From positions 86,695-150,694 of the forward strand of contig NZ_CALPCU010000002.1 of assembly GCF_943193085.1 (NCBI RefSeq): a stretch of 64,000 nt of DNA, given 5' to 3'. Shown piece after piece: positions 38,551 to 46,770 of this stretch. This DNA is from Vermiculatibacterium agrestimuris (GTDB taxonomy: Bacteria; Bacillota; Clostridia; Oscillospirales; Oscillospiraceae). The position numbers were made by a program, and so were the translations under genes. Positions within the stretch are counted from its first letter, which is position 1. Each line of letters begins with the position of its first letter. The notes below the pieces were generated by a model that was not told the DNA's origin, did not search any database, and was given only the letters and a program-made list of their open reading frames with translations.

Positions 38551-41520
38551 TTAGTACACAAGCTCCAAGGTCTCGGCGGGGCCGAATTTGGTGAGCACCC
38601 TGCCGGTTTTGTCCACCGTCCAGCCCTCAGAGAGCACCTGGGCGGGACTGTCCAGCCAGACCTGCATCATGCCCCCCTCCTGGAACTCCAGGCGGGTGAC
38701 TCCATCCGCTCCCCGGGTGATAACGGCGGGGAGATTCACCTGGGTCAGGTGGTTGGCAGGGGTCTGAGGGGCGTTAAAGTAAATACTGTTAGGCTTATTC
38801 AGCCCAATATATAACTCTCCGTTGAACCATGTCCACACATCGGCGTCGGTGTTCACAGCGGAGGTGTCCACATTCTGGCTGAAGCTGATGCGCGCGCCGC
38901 CGGCCTTTTGATAGTTCTCGTCGTAGAGGGCAAAGTCCCTCTCTGCCCCGGCGGGGGTGAGCGTCAGCAGATCCCCCTCCCGGCGGCAGTCCAGCGTCAG
39001 GTTGTAGGCCGCGGCGGTGGCCAGCATCAGCTGATCCTCCCGGACAAAATTATATTGGTAGGAATACTGGAAGTTCTGCAGCTGCTCTATCTTGTCCCTG
39101 GCCTCCTCGGCGATATTGGGCATAAAGAGCCAGTCGCAGTGGTAGTAGACACAGGTGGGCATGCCGTACTTGGCGGAGATGCTGTCCCAGGGCTGCGTTA
39201 CATAGGTGTAGGTGGAACAGTTCTGCAGCAGGATGGTCTTCTCCCCCTCCCGCTCCAGGAAGAAGGGCAGGGCCATCACATTCTCGGCGCTGACTTGGGG
39301 GGTGGCGGCAGAGCGGGCGGGCTCAAAGCCGGAGTTCCACAGCAGCCCCGCCTCCCACATGGCGTCAAAGGACTGGGTCTGGTCGTTGGCGCTCAGATGC
39401 CAGGTGTGCTGATTGCAGCCGATCCGGGACACGTCCACCCCATAGCTCTCCAGCGCTTTTTTGTGGCTGGCAAGCTCATAGGCCTCCCGCTCTGGGGAGG
39501 CGGAGACGTTAGTGTAGTAATGGAGCCCCAGGTAGCTGCCCGAGTCCTGAATCGCCTTCACCTCGGCCTGAAGGGCCTCCCGGTAGGGGAAATTGGGGTC
39601 GTCGATGGAATAGGGCAGACCGTACTCCAGGCTGCCCGCCAGCAGGTCGAGGCTGCCATCGCCGTTGACGTCGGCAAAGAAGGGGACGCAGTTGTTGCCG
39701 AATTTCAGGTTTTGATTGCCCTTGTAATTGGGCTCGTCCGCGGTGATATAACCGCAGAAATCCAGCGTTCCCGCCACATTCTGGATATAACGGGCCACAT
39801 AGCCGTGGAAGGTGCCCACCGCCAGATCCATGCGGCCGTCGCCGTTAAAGTCCACCATGCGAGGGGCAAGCCAGTCCCCTTCCATATCGCCCAGGCAGCC
39901 GGACAGATCACGGTACCGATAGGCGGACACCCGGAGACTTTTCCGCGAGCTGCCGGGATAAAACCGCAGCACGCCCTCATTGCTGCCCACCATGACATCC
40001 GGACAGCCGTCTCCGTTCCAGTCCCCCACATCGGGAAAGACCTGGCCGGAGAGGCCGGTGTCCAGCATAAGGCCCTCGTCCCGGAACTGGAAGCCCCCCT
40101 GGTTGGCGTACCAGTAGAGCTTTCCCTCGCCCCCTCCGGCGACAATATCCCACATCCCGTCTCCGTCCACATCCCATGCTACGGGGGCGGAGTAGCCGCC
40201 GGGGGTCAGAAGGGCCTGTCCCCCGGCGCCGGCAAGGTTCACTCCCGTTCCCAAAGTAAGCCAGCCATCATAGCCCTGGCCGGGATAGAAGTGGAAATTG
40301 CCGTCCAGGCTGCCGCAGAGCAAGTCCAGAAGGCCGTCGCCGTTGAGGTCGGCGGCGTAGGGATAGGCCCGCTGGTCGTACTCCGGGTAGTCGATAAAGT
40401 AGCTGCCTGCGTTGGCCACGCCGCCCAGACTGAGCCATTGCCCCTCCTCCCCCACGGCGATATGGGTGCCGGAGGAATAGACGCTCTCGTCCAAGTCCAC
40501 CTGGAACTCCATCCCGCTCTGGGCCTGGTTCAGCACATAGGTGACGCTCTCCCGCCGCTCCAGCCAATAGTAGGTGCTGCGGATGAGGGAAAAGGAGGGG
40601 ATCTGTCCTGCCTCACGGCTCATCTCGATAAAAGGCCGGGCGGTATTCAGGCTCATGCCGGTGATATCCTCCAGGTGAAGCTCCCAGGCCATAGAGGGCC
40701 GCCCCAGCACCCCGAAGACCCGGTAGGGGGCATAGCCAAACTTCTTCTTGGAGATAAATCCGGCAAAAGCGTTGCGCAGGAGTTGGTTGGCGCTGGCGGT
40801 GGAACTGGCCAGGGACACCTGCGCCTCATTGCGGCTTTCCAGGGAGAAGCCGTTCACGGAGTAGATATTGGGCAACAGAGGGTTGGTGAAGAAGACCCAG
40901 CCCTGACCGTAATGATTCATGGTGTAGAGAGCCAGGTCACCCTCGCTGACCAGCGCCTGGGCGGTACCGGGGCGCATGGCGTAGCCGTAATCGCAGCCGC
41001 GCAAGCGCTCATAATCGGTATAATACGGATAAATCGAGGCGAAGTCCATCACGATGCCCTGAAGCTCGGCAAGGTCGCCCTCCACCTCCGCTGCGGTCAG
41101 CATGTAAAACTCCGGGCAATGATCCAGCTTCACGAACTCCGCCGCGCCAACGACCTCCAGAGGAAGGAAATCATAAAACTCATTTCCCAGGAAAAGGGCG
41201 CCCCCTGCCGCCGCGAAGGCGGTAAGCTCTCCCTTGAGCGCGTCGGCCCGGGGACTTTCCATGACGCTCTCGTCAGGGTAGAGCAGGTCGTAGCCCTCCA
41301 GCGTATAGTTCTCTGACACATTCACAGCCTGGACAGAGAGATTCAGGAGAAGGGACTGCTCCAAATGGGAATAGGAGTCCTGCCAGTCTGGGCTCTCTCC
41401 GGCGTAAAGCACGGCGCAGCGCAGGCTCTGGGCTTCCCCCTCCTGCGCGGCAAAGGAAACGGACAGACAAGGCAGCAGCAGGGCCAGCGCGCAAAGGATG
41501 GCTGTGAGCCGTCGGCGCAT
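38551..41520 (-). CDS. Large secreted FG-GAP/VCBS-repeat protein heading the dlt-type operon
   Basis: No known function. The 989-residue protein has a signal peptide (LTAILCALALLLPCLSVSFA) and a first domain (about 30-270) resembling a Rossmann/ThuA-like fold (VLYAGESPDWQD, YDLLYPDESV, GALFLGNEFYDFLP). Five calcium-loop repeats D-x-[ND]-G-D-G-x-x-D follow, for example ADLNGDGLLD, WDVDGDGMWD, GDWNGDGCPD, VDFNGDGRMD and ADVNGDGSLD. These build an FG-GAP propeller. The last part (about 650-950) looks like a polysaccharide-deacetylase-type barrel (LGLHYYTNVSASPE, RIGCNQHTWHLS). It shares the operon promoter and lies 17 bases before dltA. A surface glycan-binding or glycan-modifying role is the natural guess. 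Confidence 0.75.
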   Translation of the reverse strand: MRRRLTAILCALALLLPCLSVSFAAQEGEAQSLRCAVLYAGESPDWQDSYSHLEQSLLLNLSVQAVNVSENYTLEGYDLLYPDESVMESPRADALKGELTAFAAAGGALFLGNEFYDFLPLEVVGAAEFVKLDHCPEFYMLTAAEVEGDLAELQGIVMDFASIYPYYTDYERLRGCDYGYAMRPGTAQALVSEGDLALYTMNHYGQGWVFFTNPLLPNIYSVNGFSLESRNEAQVSLASSTASANQLLRNAFAGFISKKKFGYAPYRVFGVLGRPSMAWELHLEDITGMSLNTARPFIEMSREAGQIPSFSLIRSTYYWLERRESVTYVLNQAQSGMEFQVDLDESVYSSGTHIAVGEEGQWLSLGGVANAGSYFIDYPEYDQRAYPYAADLNGDGLLDLLCGSLDGNFHFYPGQGYDGWLTLGTGVNLAGAGGQALLTPGGYSAPVAWDVDGDGMWDIVAGGGEGKLYWYANQGGFQFRDEGLMLDTGLSGQVFPDVGDWNGDGCPDVMVGSNEGVLRFYPGSSRKSLRVSAYRYRDLSGCLGDMEGDWLAPRMVDFNGDGRMDLAVGTFHGYVARYIQNVAGTLDFCGYITADEPNYKGNQNLKFGNNCVPFFADVNGDGSLDLLAGSLEYGLPYSIDDPNFPYREALQAEVKAIQDSGSYLGLHYYTNVSASPEREAYELASHKKALESYGVDVSRIGCNQHTWHLSANDQTQSFDAMWEAGLLWNSGFEPARSAATPQVSAENVMALPFFLEREGEKTILLQNCSTYTYVTQPWDSISAKYGMPTCVYYHCDWLFMPNIAEEARDKIEQLQNFQYSYQYNFVREDQLMLATAAAYNLTLDCRREGDLLTLTPAGAERDFALYDENYQKAGGARISFSQNVDTSAVNTDADVWTWFNGELYIGLNKPNSIYFNAPQTPANHLTQVNLPAVITRGADGVTRLEFQEGGMMQVWLDSPAQVLSEGWTVDKTGRVLTKFGPAETLELVY

Positions 41521-41560
41521 ATAGTCTCCTCCTCTCTTTTTGTTTCACTAAAACTTATTT

Positions 41561-41589
41561 ATTTTAGCACAACTTCTAACAAAAGTCCA
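41561..41589 (-). promoter_or_regulatory. Promoter of the dlt-type operon
   Basis: On the minus strand TGGACT (41584-41589), a 17-base spacer and TAAAAT (41561-41566) precede a GAGGAGGAG ribosome site before the FG-GAP gene. Confidence 0.65.
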
Positions 41590-41618
41590 CCTGTCGGCGG
41601 AGTTTTGGACAGGGAAAA

Positions 41619-41662
41619 AGCCCCTGTTGTGTCCCCGGAAGCTCGGGGATACAACAGGGGCT
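41619..41662. terminator. Terminator at the end of the ribosomal protein operon
   Basis: AGCCCCTGTTGTGTCCCCG, a six-base loop and CGGGGATACAACAGGGGCT form a 19-position stem (one mismatch) with T-runs in both directions, 25 bases beyond the rplQ stop. It closes the S10-spc-alpha cluster. Confidence 0.95.
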
Positions 41663-41687
41663 TTTTGTATTTGGGATCGATCCAGCC

Positions 41688-42038
41688 TTACACCAGCTGA
41701 ACAACGGCCATCTCGGCCGCGTCGCCCCGGCGGGGCCCGATGCGGACGATGCGGGTATAGCCGCCGTCGCGGGTGGCATACTTGGGGCCGATTTGATCAA
41801 AGAGCTTCTTGGCGACGTCTTCCTTGGTGATAAACGCCAAAGCCTGACGATAGGCCGCCAGATCGTTCTTCTTGGCCAGGGTGATCATTTTCTCCGCCAG
41901 AGGAGCCACCTCCTTGGCGCGGGTAACAGTGGTCTTGATCTGGCCGTTCTCCAGCAGATAGGTGGTCATGGCACGAAGCATGGCCATACGCTGGTCGGTG
42001 GGTCTTCCCAGTTTACGGATCGCGGGCATTTCTCTCAC
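41688..42038 (-). CDS. rplQ: 50S ribosomal protein L17
   Basis: L17 binds 23S rRNA near the exit-tunnel side of the large subunit. The 116-residue protein has the diagnostic opening RKLGRPTDQRMAMLRAMTTY and ends in the conserved RIVRIGPRRGDAAEMAVVQL. It is the last gene of the cluster, 15 bases after rpoA, as in most Firmicutes. Confidence 0.98.
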   Translation of the reverse strand: MREMPAIRKLGRPTDQRMAMLRAMTTYLLENGQIKTTVTRAKEVAPLAEKMITLAKKNDLAAYRQALAFITKEDVAKKLFDQIGPKYATRDGGYTRIVRIGPRRGDAAEMAVVQLV

Positions 42039-42053
42039 TCCTCTCGGCGTGTA

Positions 42054-43004
42054 TTAGTTATTAGCGTCGTCATCAGCAAGGCTCAGGCCCATCATGGCCA
42101 GCTTGTTGATGACCTCCTCCAGGCTCTTGCGGCCCAGATTCCGAACCTTCATCATCTCGTCCTGGGTCTTGGAGATGAGATCCTCCACGGTGTTGATGTT
42201 GGCCCGCTTGAGGCAGTTGAAGCTGCGCACGGACAGATCCAGCTCCTCAATGGTCATCTCCAGCACCTTGTCCCGCTGGGCCTCCGCCTTCTCCACCACG
42301 GTGGAGGCGCTGCCCATGGTCTCACTGAGATCGGTGAACAGCAGGAAGTGATCCACCAGGATCCGGGCGCCCAGGCTCACGGCGTCACGGGCGTCGATGG
42401 TGCCGTTGGTCCAGACCTCCAGGGTCAGTTTGTCAAAGTCGGTTCGATCCCCCACACGGGTGTTCTCCACTGTGTAGTTGACCTTTTTTACCGGGGTGTA
42501 GACCGAATCCACGGGAATGACCCCGATGACAGTCTGGGCGTTCTTATTGCGCTCAGCGGGATCATAGCCCCGGCCGTGGGACAGGGTCAGCTCCATATTG
42601 AGGCTGGCGCCGGGGCCCAAGGTGGCGATGTGAAGCTCCGGGTTCAGGATCTCCACCTCGCCGTCGGCCTTGATGTCGCCGGCCGTGACCTCACATTCGC
42701 CGTTCTGCTCGATATAGACCGTCTTCACGCCCTCGCTGTGGAGCTTGGCGATAATGGACTTCACGTTGAGGACGATCTCGGTCACATCCTCCTTGACCCC
42801 GGGAATGGTGCAGAACTCATGCTGGATCCCGTTGATCTTGATGGAAGTCACCGCAGTACCGGGCAGAGAGGACAGCAGGACACGCCGCAGGGCGTTGCCC
42901 AGGGTGGTGCCGTAGCCCCGCTCCAGAGGCTCTACCACATATTTGCCGTAGCTGGCTTCGCCAGCCTCTTCACATTCGATGCGGGGCTTTTCGATTTCAA
43001 CCAT
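42054..43004 (-). CDS. rpoA: RNA polymerase alpha subunit
   Basis: Alpha dimerises to seed RNA polymerase assembly and its C-terminal domain contacts UP elements and activators. The 316-residue protein has the N-terminal domain (GRYGTTLGNALRRVLLSSLP-type core, here EPLERGYGTTLGNALRRVLL) and a C-terminal domain with LDLSVRSFNCLKRANINTVE followed by LGRKSLEEV. AAGGAGGG precedes ATG 43004. It lies between rpsD and rplQ. Confidence 0.98.
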   Translation of the reverse strand: MVEIEKPRIECEEAGEASYGKYVVEPLERGYGTTLGNALRRVLLSSLPGTAVTSIKINGIQHEFCTIPGVKEDVTEIVLNVKSIIAKLHSEGVKTVYIEQNGECEVTAGDIKADGEVEILNPELHIATLGPGASLNMELTLSHGRGYDPAERNKNAQTVIGVIPVDSVYTPVKKVNYTVENTRVGDRTDFDKLTLEVWTNGTIDARDAVSLGARILVDHFLLFTDLSETMGSASTVVEKAEAQRDKVLEMTIEELDLSVRSFNCLKRANINTVEDLISKTQDEMMKVRNLGRKSLEEVINKLAMMGLSLADDDANN

Positions 43005-43076
43005 TCATTACCCTCCTTCAATGGGGCGGCATACCTACGCCGCCTGTTTGGTCGGTTGCTGGGGCGAGGGTATGGC

Positions 43077-43679
43077 TTACTTGGAGTAGAGCTCCACGAT
43101 AAGGTGCTCCTCGATGGGCAGGTCGATGTCCTCACGGGCAGGCATCTTGGTCACGGTGCCCTTGAGCGCGTTCTTCTCCTTGTCCAGCCACTGGGGCACA
43201 TTGACAATGATGGCGTCCTCGCCTACGAAGCGCTTGAACTTCACGCTCTGGCGGCTGGACTCCTTGACCTCGATCACGTCGCCCACCTTCACCAGATAGG
43301 AGGGGATGTTGACCTTTTTCCCGTTGACGGTAAAGTGGCCGTGGTTCACCAGCTGACGGGCCTCACGGCGGGTCATGGCGAAGCCCAGGCGGTACACTAC
43401 GTTGTCCAGGCGGCGCTCCACCAGAACCAGCAGGTTCTCGCCGGTCTCGCCGGGCAGGCGCATGGCCTTCTCGTAGTAGGAGTGGAACTGCTTTTCCAGG
43501 ATGCCGTAGACGAACTTGACCTTCTGCTTCTCCTGGAGCTGGGTGGCGTACTCGCTCTGCTTCCGGCGCACATTGGCCTTGGGCTTGCGGTTGGTGGTCT
43601 TCTTGTCATAGCCCATAGCGGCGGGGGAGATCCCCAGCGCTTTGCAGCGCTTGGCGATGGGCTGCATATTCTTAGCCAT
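43077..43679 (-). CDS. rpsD: 30S ribosomal protein S4
   Basis: S4 nucleates assembly of the 16S 5' domain. The 200-residue protein has an S4 RNA-binding domain (ERRLDNVVYRLGFAMTRREARQLVNHGHF) and the long basic N-terminus. It has a single cysteine there, so it is the zinc-free form. In many bacteria S4 represses its own operon. A 72-base gap separates it from rpoA, wider than elsewhere in the cluster. Confidence 0.98.
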   Translation of the reverse strand: MAKNMQPIAKRCKALGISPAAMGYDKKTTNRKPKANVRRKQSEYATQLQEKQKVKFVYGILEKQFHSYYEKAMRLPGETGENLLVLVERRLDNVVYRLGFAMTRREARQLVNHGHFTVNGKKVNIPSYLVKVGDVIEVKESSRQSVKFKRFVGEDAIIVNVPQWLDKEKNALKGTVTKMPAREDIDLPIEEHLIVELYSK

Positions 43680-43697
43680 ATTGGATTCTCCTCCTTC

Positions 43698-44090
43698 TTA
43701 CACTCTGCGGCGCTTGGGCGGACGGCAGCCGTTGTGGGGCACGGGGGTCACGTCCTTGATGAGGGTCACGTCCAGACCCACGGCCTGGAGGGCCCGGATG
43801 GCGGCCTCACGGCCCTGGCCGGGACCGCGGACATAGACCTCAACGGTCTTCAGTCCGTGCTCCATGGCGGCCTTGGCGGCCGTCTCGGCAGCGGTCTGAG
43901 CGGCAAAGGGGGTGGACTTCCGGGAGCCCCGGAATCCCATCTCGCCGGAGGACGCCCAGGAAAGGGCGTTGCCCTGCATATCGGTGCAGGTCACCATGGT
44001 GTTGTTGAAGGAGGAGCGGATATGCACCTGGCCCTTTTCAACGTTCTTTTTCTCGCGGCGACGACGCACCACTTTCTTATTCGCAGCCAT
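43698..44090 (-). CDS. rpsK: 30S ribosomal protein S11
   Basis: S11 sits on the small-subunit platform beside the E site. The 130-residue protein shows GQVHIRSSFNNTMVTCTDMQ, SAGEMGFRGSRKSTPFAAQ-type core (here SSGEMGFRGSRKSTPFAAQT) and the C-terminal TPVPHNGCRPPKRRRV. Order rpsM-rpsK-rpsD-rpoA is standard. Confidence 0.98.
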   Translation of the reverse strand: MAANKKVVRRRREKKNVEKGQVHIRSSFNNTMVTCTDMQGNALSWASSGEMGFRGSRKSTPFAAQTAAETAAKAAMEHGLKTVEVYVRGPGQGREAAIRALQAVGLDVTLIKDVTPVPHNGCRPPKRRRV

Positions 44091-44103
44091 TGCTTATCCC
44101 TCC

Positions 44104-44472
44104 TTACTTCTTCTTGTTGGCGACCGTGCGCTTCGGACCCTTGCGGGTACGGGCATTGGTCTTTGTCCTCTGGCCCCGGACGGGCAAGCCCTTGCGGTGG
44201 CGCATGCCCCGGTAGCAGCCGATCTCCGTCAGCCGCTTGATGTCCATGGCCAGGTCGCGGCGGAGGTCGCCCTCCACAGTGTAGCTGTGACCGATGATCT
44301 CGCGCAGCTTGGCCTCCTCAGCCTCGGTCAGATCCTTCACGCGGGTGTCGGGGTTGATCCCGGCCTGAGCCAGGATCTTGTTGGCGCTGGTGCGCCCGAT
44401 GCCGAAGATATAGGTCAGACCGATCTCGATCCGCTTGTCTCTCGGCAAATCAACTCCAGAAATACGAGCCAT
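44104..44472 (-). CDS. rpsM: 30S ribosomal protein S13
   Basis: S13 is in the small-subunit head and contacts P-site tRNA and L5. The 122-residue protein carries ISGVDLPRDKRIEIGLTYI at the start and GCYRGMRHRKGLPVRGQRTK with a lysine-rich tail. It follows rpmJ by 20 bases. Confidence 0.98.
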   Translation of the reverse strand: MARISGVDLPRDKRIEIGLTYIFGIGRTSANKILAQAGINPDTRVKDLTEAEEAKLREIIGHSYTVEGDLRRDLAMDIKRLTEIGCYRGMRHRKGLPVRGQRTKTNARTRKGPKRTVANKKK

Positions 44473-44492
44473 ACTGTTTCAGCACCTCCTTG

Positions 44493-44606
44493 TTAACCTT
44501 GTCTTTGTTTATGCTTGGGGTTTTCGCAGATAACCATGACCTTGCCCTTGCGCTTGATGATCTTGCACTTCTCGCACATGGGCTTCACGGACGGTCTTAC
44601 TTTCAT
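44493..44606 (-). CDS. rpmJ: 50S ribosomal protein L36, zinc-binding form
   Basis: The 37-residue protein has the zinc ligands C11, C14, C27 and H32 (PMCEKCKII, VMVICENPKH). ATG 44606 follows AAGGAGGTTTATC. It is separated from infA upstream by a 236-base structured spacer, which is unusual in this otherwise compact operon. Confidence 0.96.
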   Translation of the reverse strand: MKVRPSVKPMCEKCKIIKRKGKVMVICENPKHKQRQG

Positions 44607-44716
44607 GATAAACCTCCTTGTGAATGCCTTGATGGCCCCGCCCGGTTCCAGGCGCGCCCGAAGGGCAAGGCTGGAACCGTGTACGGTCGTTGATTGGATA
44701 CTTGCTATGTCACGCT

Positions 44717-44835
44717 TCAAGGCGGGCTGGTCGCTCGGTTGCTTTCCCTCCGATTCGGGCTGGTCTCTGGGGCCTGCGGCCCCATCGCTCGCCCTCACTT
44801 CAGTCCAAGCTCCCTCGCAGCCCACCTCTCCGCGC
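44717..44835. repeat. Palindromic intergenic element between infA and rpmJ
   Basis: The 236-base infA-rpmJ spacer contains outer inverted arms GGCGGGCTG (about 44721-44729) and CAGCCCACC (about 44818-44826), and an inner perfect hairpin GGGGCC-TGC-GGCCCC (about 44769-44783). GCTTC/GAAGC-type motifs sit at the ends. No credible gene is present. The layout recalls the element after eno, without obvious sequence identity. The gene order around it is uninterrupted, so it looks inserted into the operon. Confidence 0.5.
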
Positions 44836-44842
44836 TTCGCAC

Positions 44843-45061
44843 TTACTTCGTTCTCCAGGTAATACGGCCCCGGGTGAGGTCGTAGGGCGACATCTGGACT
44901 GTTACCTTGTCCCCGGGCAGGATTCGGATGAAGTTCATCCGCAGCTTGCCGGAGATGTGGGCCAAAATGATGTGGCCGTTACCGATATCTACATGGAAGG
45001 TGGTGTTGGGCAGAGATTCCACCACGACGCCCTCCACCTCGATCATATCGTCTTTTGCCAA
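44843..45061 (-). CDS. infA: Translation initiation factor IF-1
   Basis: IF-1 blocks the A site during initiation. The 72-residue S1/OB-fold protein reads MAKDDMIEVEGVVVESLPNT with the conserved GHIILAHISGKLRMNFIRIL-type core and ends in RGRITWR. It lies between the KOW protein and rpmJ. Confidence 0.98.
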   Translation of the reverse strand: MAKDDMIEVEGVVVESLPNTTFHVDIGNGHIILAHISGKLRMNFIRILPGDKVTVQMSPYDLTRGRITWRTK

Positions 45062-45065
45062 AGCG

Positions 45066-45353
45066 TCAAACCTCCTTGGCTCGGAAAGCGGCTAAGGCCC
45101 TCCGCAGCTCTTTGTCCGTCAGGGCTTGGCCCTGCTTCAGCTTTTCTATGGCGGGATGGTCATACTGGCGTCCTTCGTCTGTCAGGGCTTCCACATGACC
45201 CAGCTTTTTCAGCTTGGGCCGTGCCAACCTGCGCCGTTTTCCGTCGCACAGCAGCAGTCTCTGCCGCTCTTGGTCGACGCCCACAACGCAGAACACCTCG
45301 TCCTTGTCCCGTCCGGCAGTGGAGCGGACGATCCAACCTGTATAATCGTGCAT
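45066..45353 (-). CDS. KOW-domain RNA-binding protein (L14e-like)
   Basis: The 95-residue basic protein begins with a KOW-type fold (GWIVRSTAGRDKDEVFCVVG, RLLLCDGKRRRLARPKLKKL) related to eukaryotic/archaeal L14e. A helical C-terminal region follows (TDKELRRALAAFRAK). Such proteins are found between map and infA in many Clostridia and are presumed ribosome-associated, but their role is not settled. Its ATG overlaps the map stop (TGATG). Confidence 0.88.
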   Translation of the reverse strand: MHDYTGWIVRSTAGRDKDEVFCVVGVDQERQRLLLCDGKRRRLARPKLKKLGHVEALTDEGRQYDHPAIEKLKQGQALTDKELRRALAAFRAKEV

Positions 45354-46123
45354 CAGGCCGGCTCTCCGTTCTCATCCACGGTCAGGAGCTCGCACGCCCC
45401 GTCGGTGATGAGGATGGTGTTTTCGTAATGGGCGGTGAGGCTTCCGTCAGCGGAGACTGTCGTCCACTTGTCGGATAACACCTTCACCCGCCAGTCCCCG
45501 GCGCAGACCATGGGCTCTACCGCGATGACCATACCGCTCTGGAACCGGGCGCCGTGGCCCGCCGCGCCGTAGTTGGGCACCTCGGGGGCCTCGTGCATGT
45601 TCCGCCCCACACCGTGGCCCACAAAATCGCGGACTACGCTGTAGCCGAAGCTCTCCACATACTGCTGGACGGCGTGGCCGATATCGGAGACCCGGCCGCC
45701 CACTCTGGCCTGCTTCACCCCTTCGAAAAAGCTCTGACGGGTCACGTCCATGAGCTTTTTCGCCTCAGGAGAGATCTCTCCGCAGGCAAAGGTGGCGGCG
45801 CAGTCACCGTGGAAACCGTCCAGATAGGCGCCTACATCCACGCTCACCAGATCTCCCTCCTTCAGCTTTCGGGAGCCCGGTATGCCGTGGATGACCACCT
45901 CGTTAACAGAGATGCAGGTGGAGGCGGGGAACCCGCCGTAGCCCAGGAAAGACGGCTTGGCGCCGTGGCTTTCAATGAACTTTCGTACCTCCCGGTCGAT
46001 CTCACCGGTGGTGACGCCGGGGCGGATCAGGGACCCGGCCAGCTTACGGGCCTGGGCGGTGAGCCTTCCGGCGGCACGCATCTTTTCGATCTCGGCGGGG
46101 GATTTGATGGAGATCATGTCCAT
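45353..46123 (-). CDS. map: Type I methionine aminopeptidase
   Basis: Map removes the initiator methionine from nascent proteins. Counting from ATG 46123 (256 residues), the substrate His H79 (VVIHGIP) and metal ligands D96 and D107 (VDVGAYLDGFHGD) are visible. Further ligands lie in GHGVGRNMHEAP (His), IAVEPMV (Glu) and HYENTILIT (Glu). The frame extends upstream to a TTG inside adk; ATG 46123 or 46117 is more plausible, though the ribosome site is weak and coupling to adk is likely. Confidence 0.96.
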   Translation of the reverse strand: MDMISIKSPAEIEKMRAAGRLTAQARKLAGSLIRPGVTTGEIDREVRKFIESHGAKPSFLGYGGFPASTCISVNEVVIHGIPGSRKLKEGDLVSVDVGAYLDGFHGDCAATFACGEISPEAKKLMDVTRQSFFEGVKQARVGGRVSDIGHAVQQYVESFGYSVVRDFVGHGVGRNMHEAPEVPNYGAAGHGARFQSGMVIAVEPMVCAGDWRVKVLSDKWTTVSADGSLTAHYENTILITDGACELLTVDENGEPA

Positions 46124-46124
46124 A

Positions 46125-46754
46125 TCACGCCAACGCCTCTTCAATAGCCTTGGTGGCGGCGTCCATTCCCTGGTCGCCGGACACCTCGCGGAGCTTGAGA
46201 CGCTGGGCGTAAAACGCCTTCAGCGGCTCAGTCTCCTTGTGATAGACCGCCAGCCGGTCGCGGACGGTCTCCGCCTTGTCGTCGGAACGGATGGTGAGCT
46301 CCCCGCCACATTCGTCGCAGATCCCCGACTTCTTGGGGGGCTTGCTCTCCACATGGTAGGTGGCGCCGCACTTGGCGCACACCCGGCGGCCGCTCATACG
46401 CTTGACGATGGCCTCGTCTCCCACTTCCAGGGAGATCACCCGGTCAAACTCGACGCCGCTGTGCTCCAGCGCCTCAGCCTGGGCGATGGTGCGGGGCACC
46501 CCGTCCAGGATATAGCCCTTGGCGCAGTCGCTCTCTCCGAGCCGCTCGCCGATGATGCCGATGATGACCTCGTCGGGAACCAGCTTGCCCGCATCCATGA
46601 AGGTCTTGGCCTTCATGCCGGTGGGGGTGCCCGCCTTGACGGCGGCGCGGAGCATATCTCCGGTGGAGATGGTGGGGATGCCCAGCTTTTTACTGATAAT
46701 GGCCGCCTGGGTGCCTTTGCCGGCGCCCGGAGGGCCCAGGAAAATCAGCTTCAT
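46125..46754 (-). CDS. adk: Adenylate kinase, zinc-LID form
   Basis: Adk equilibrates AMP, ADP and ATP. The 209-residue long-form enzyme has the P-loop FLGPPGAGKGTQA, the AMP-site STGDMLRAAV and DGVPRT, and a LID zinc knuckle with C126, C129, C146 and C149 (VCAKCGATYH, GICDECGG), typical of Gram-positive bacteria. It lies 16 bases after secY. Confidence 0.98.
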   Translation of the reverse strand: MKLIFLGPPGAGKGTQAAIISKKLGIPTISTGDMLRAAVKAGTPTGMKAKTFMDAGKLVPDEVIIGIIGERLGESDCAKGYILDGVPRTIAQAEALEHSGVEFDRVISLEVGDEAIVKRMSGRRVCAKCGATYHVESKPPKKSGICDECGGELTIRSDDKAETVRDRLAVYHKETEPLKAFYAQRLKLREVSGDQGMDAATKAIEEALA

Positions 46755-46770
46755 CCGAACTCACCCGTCC

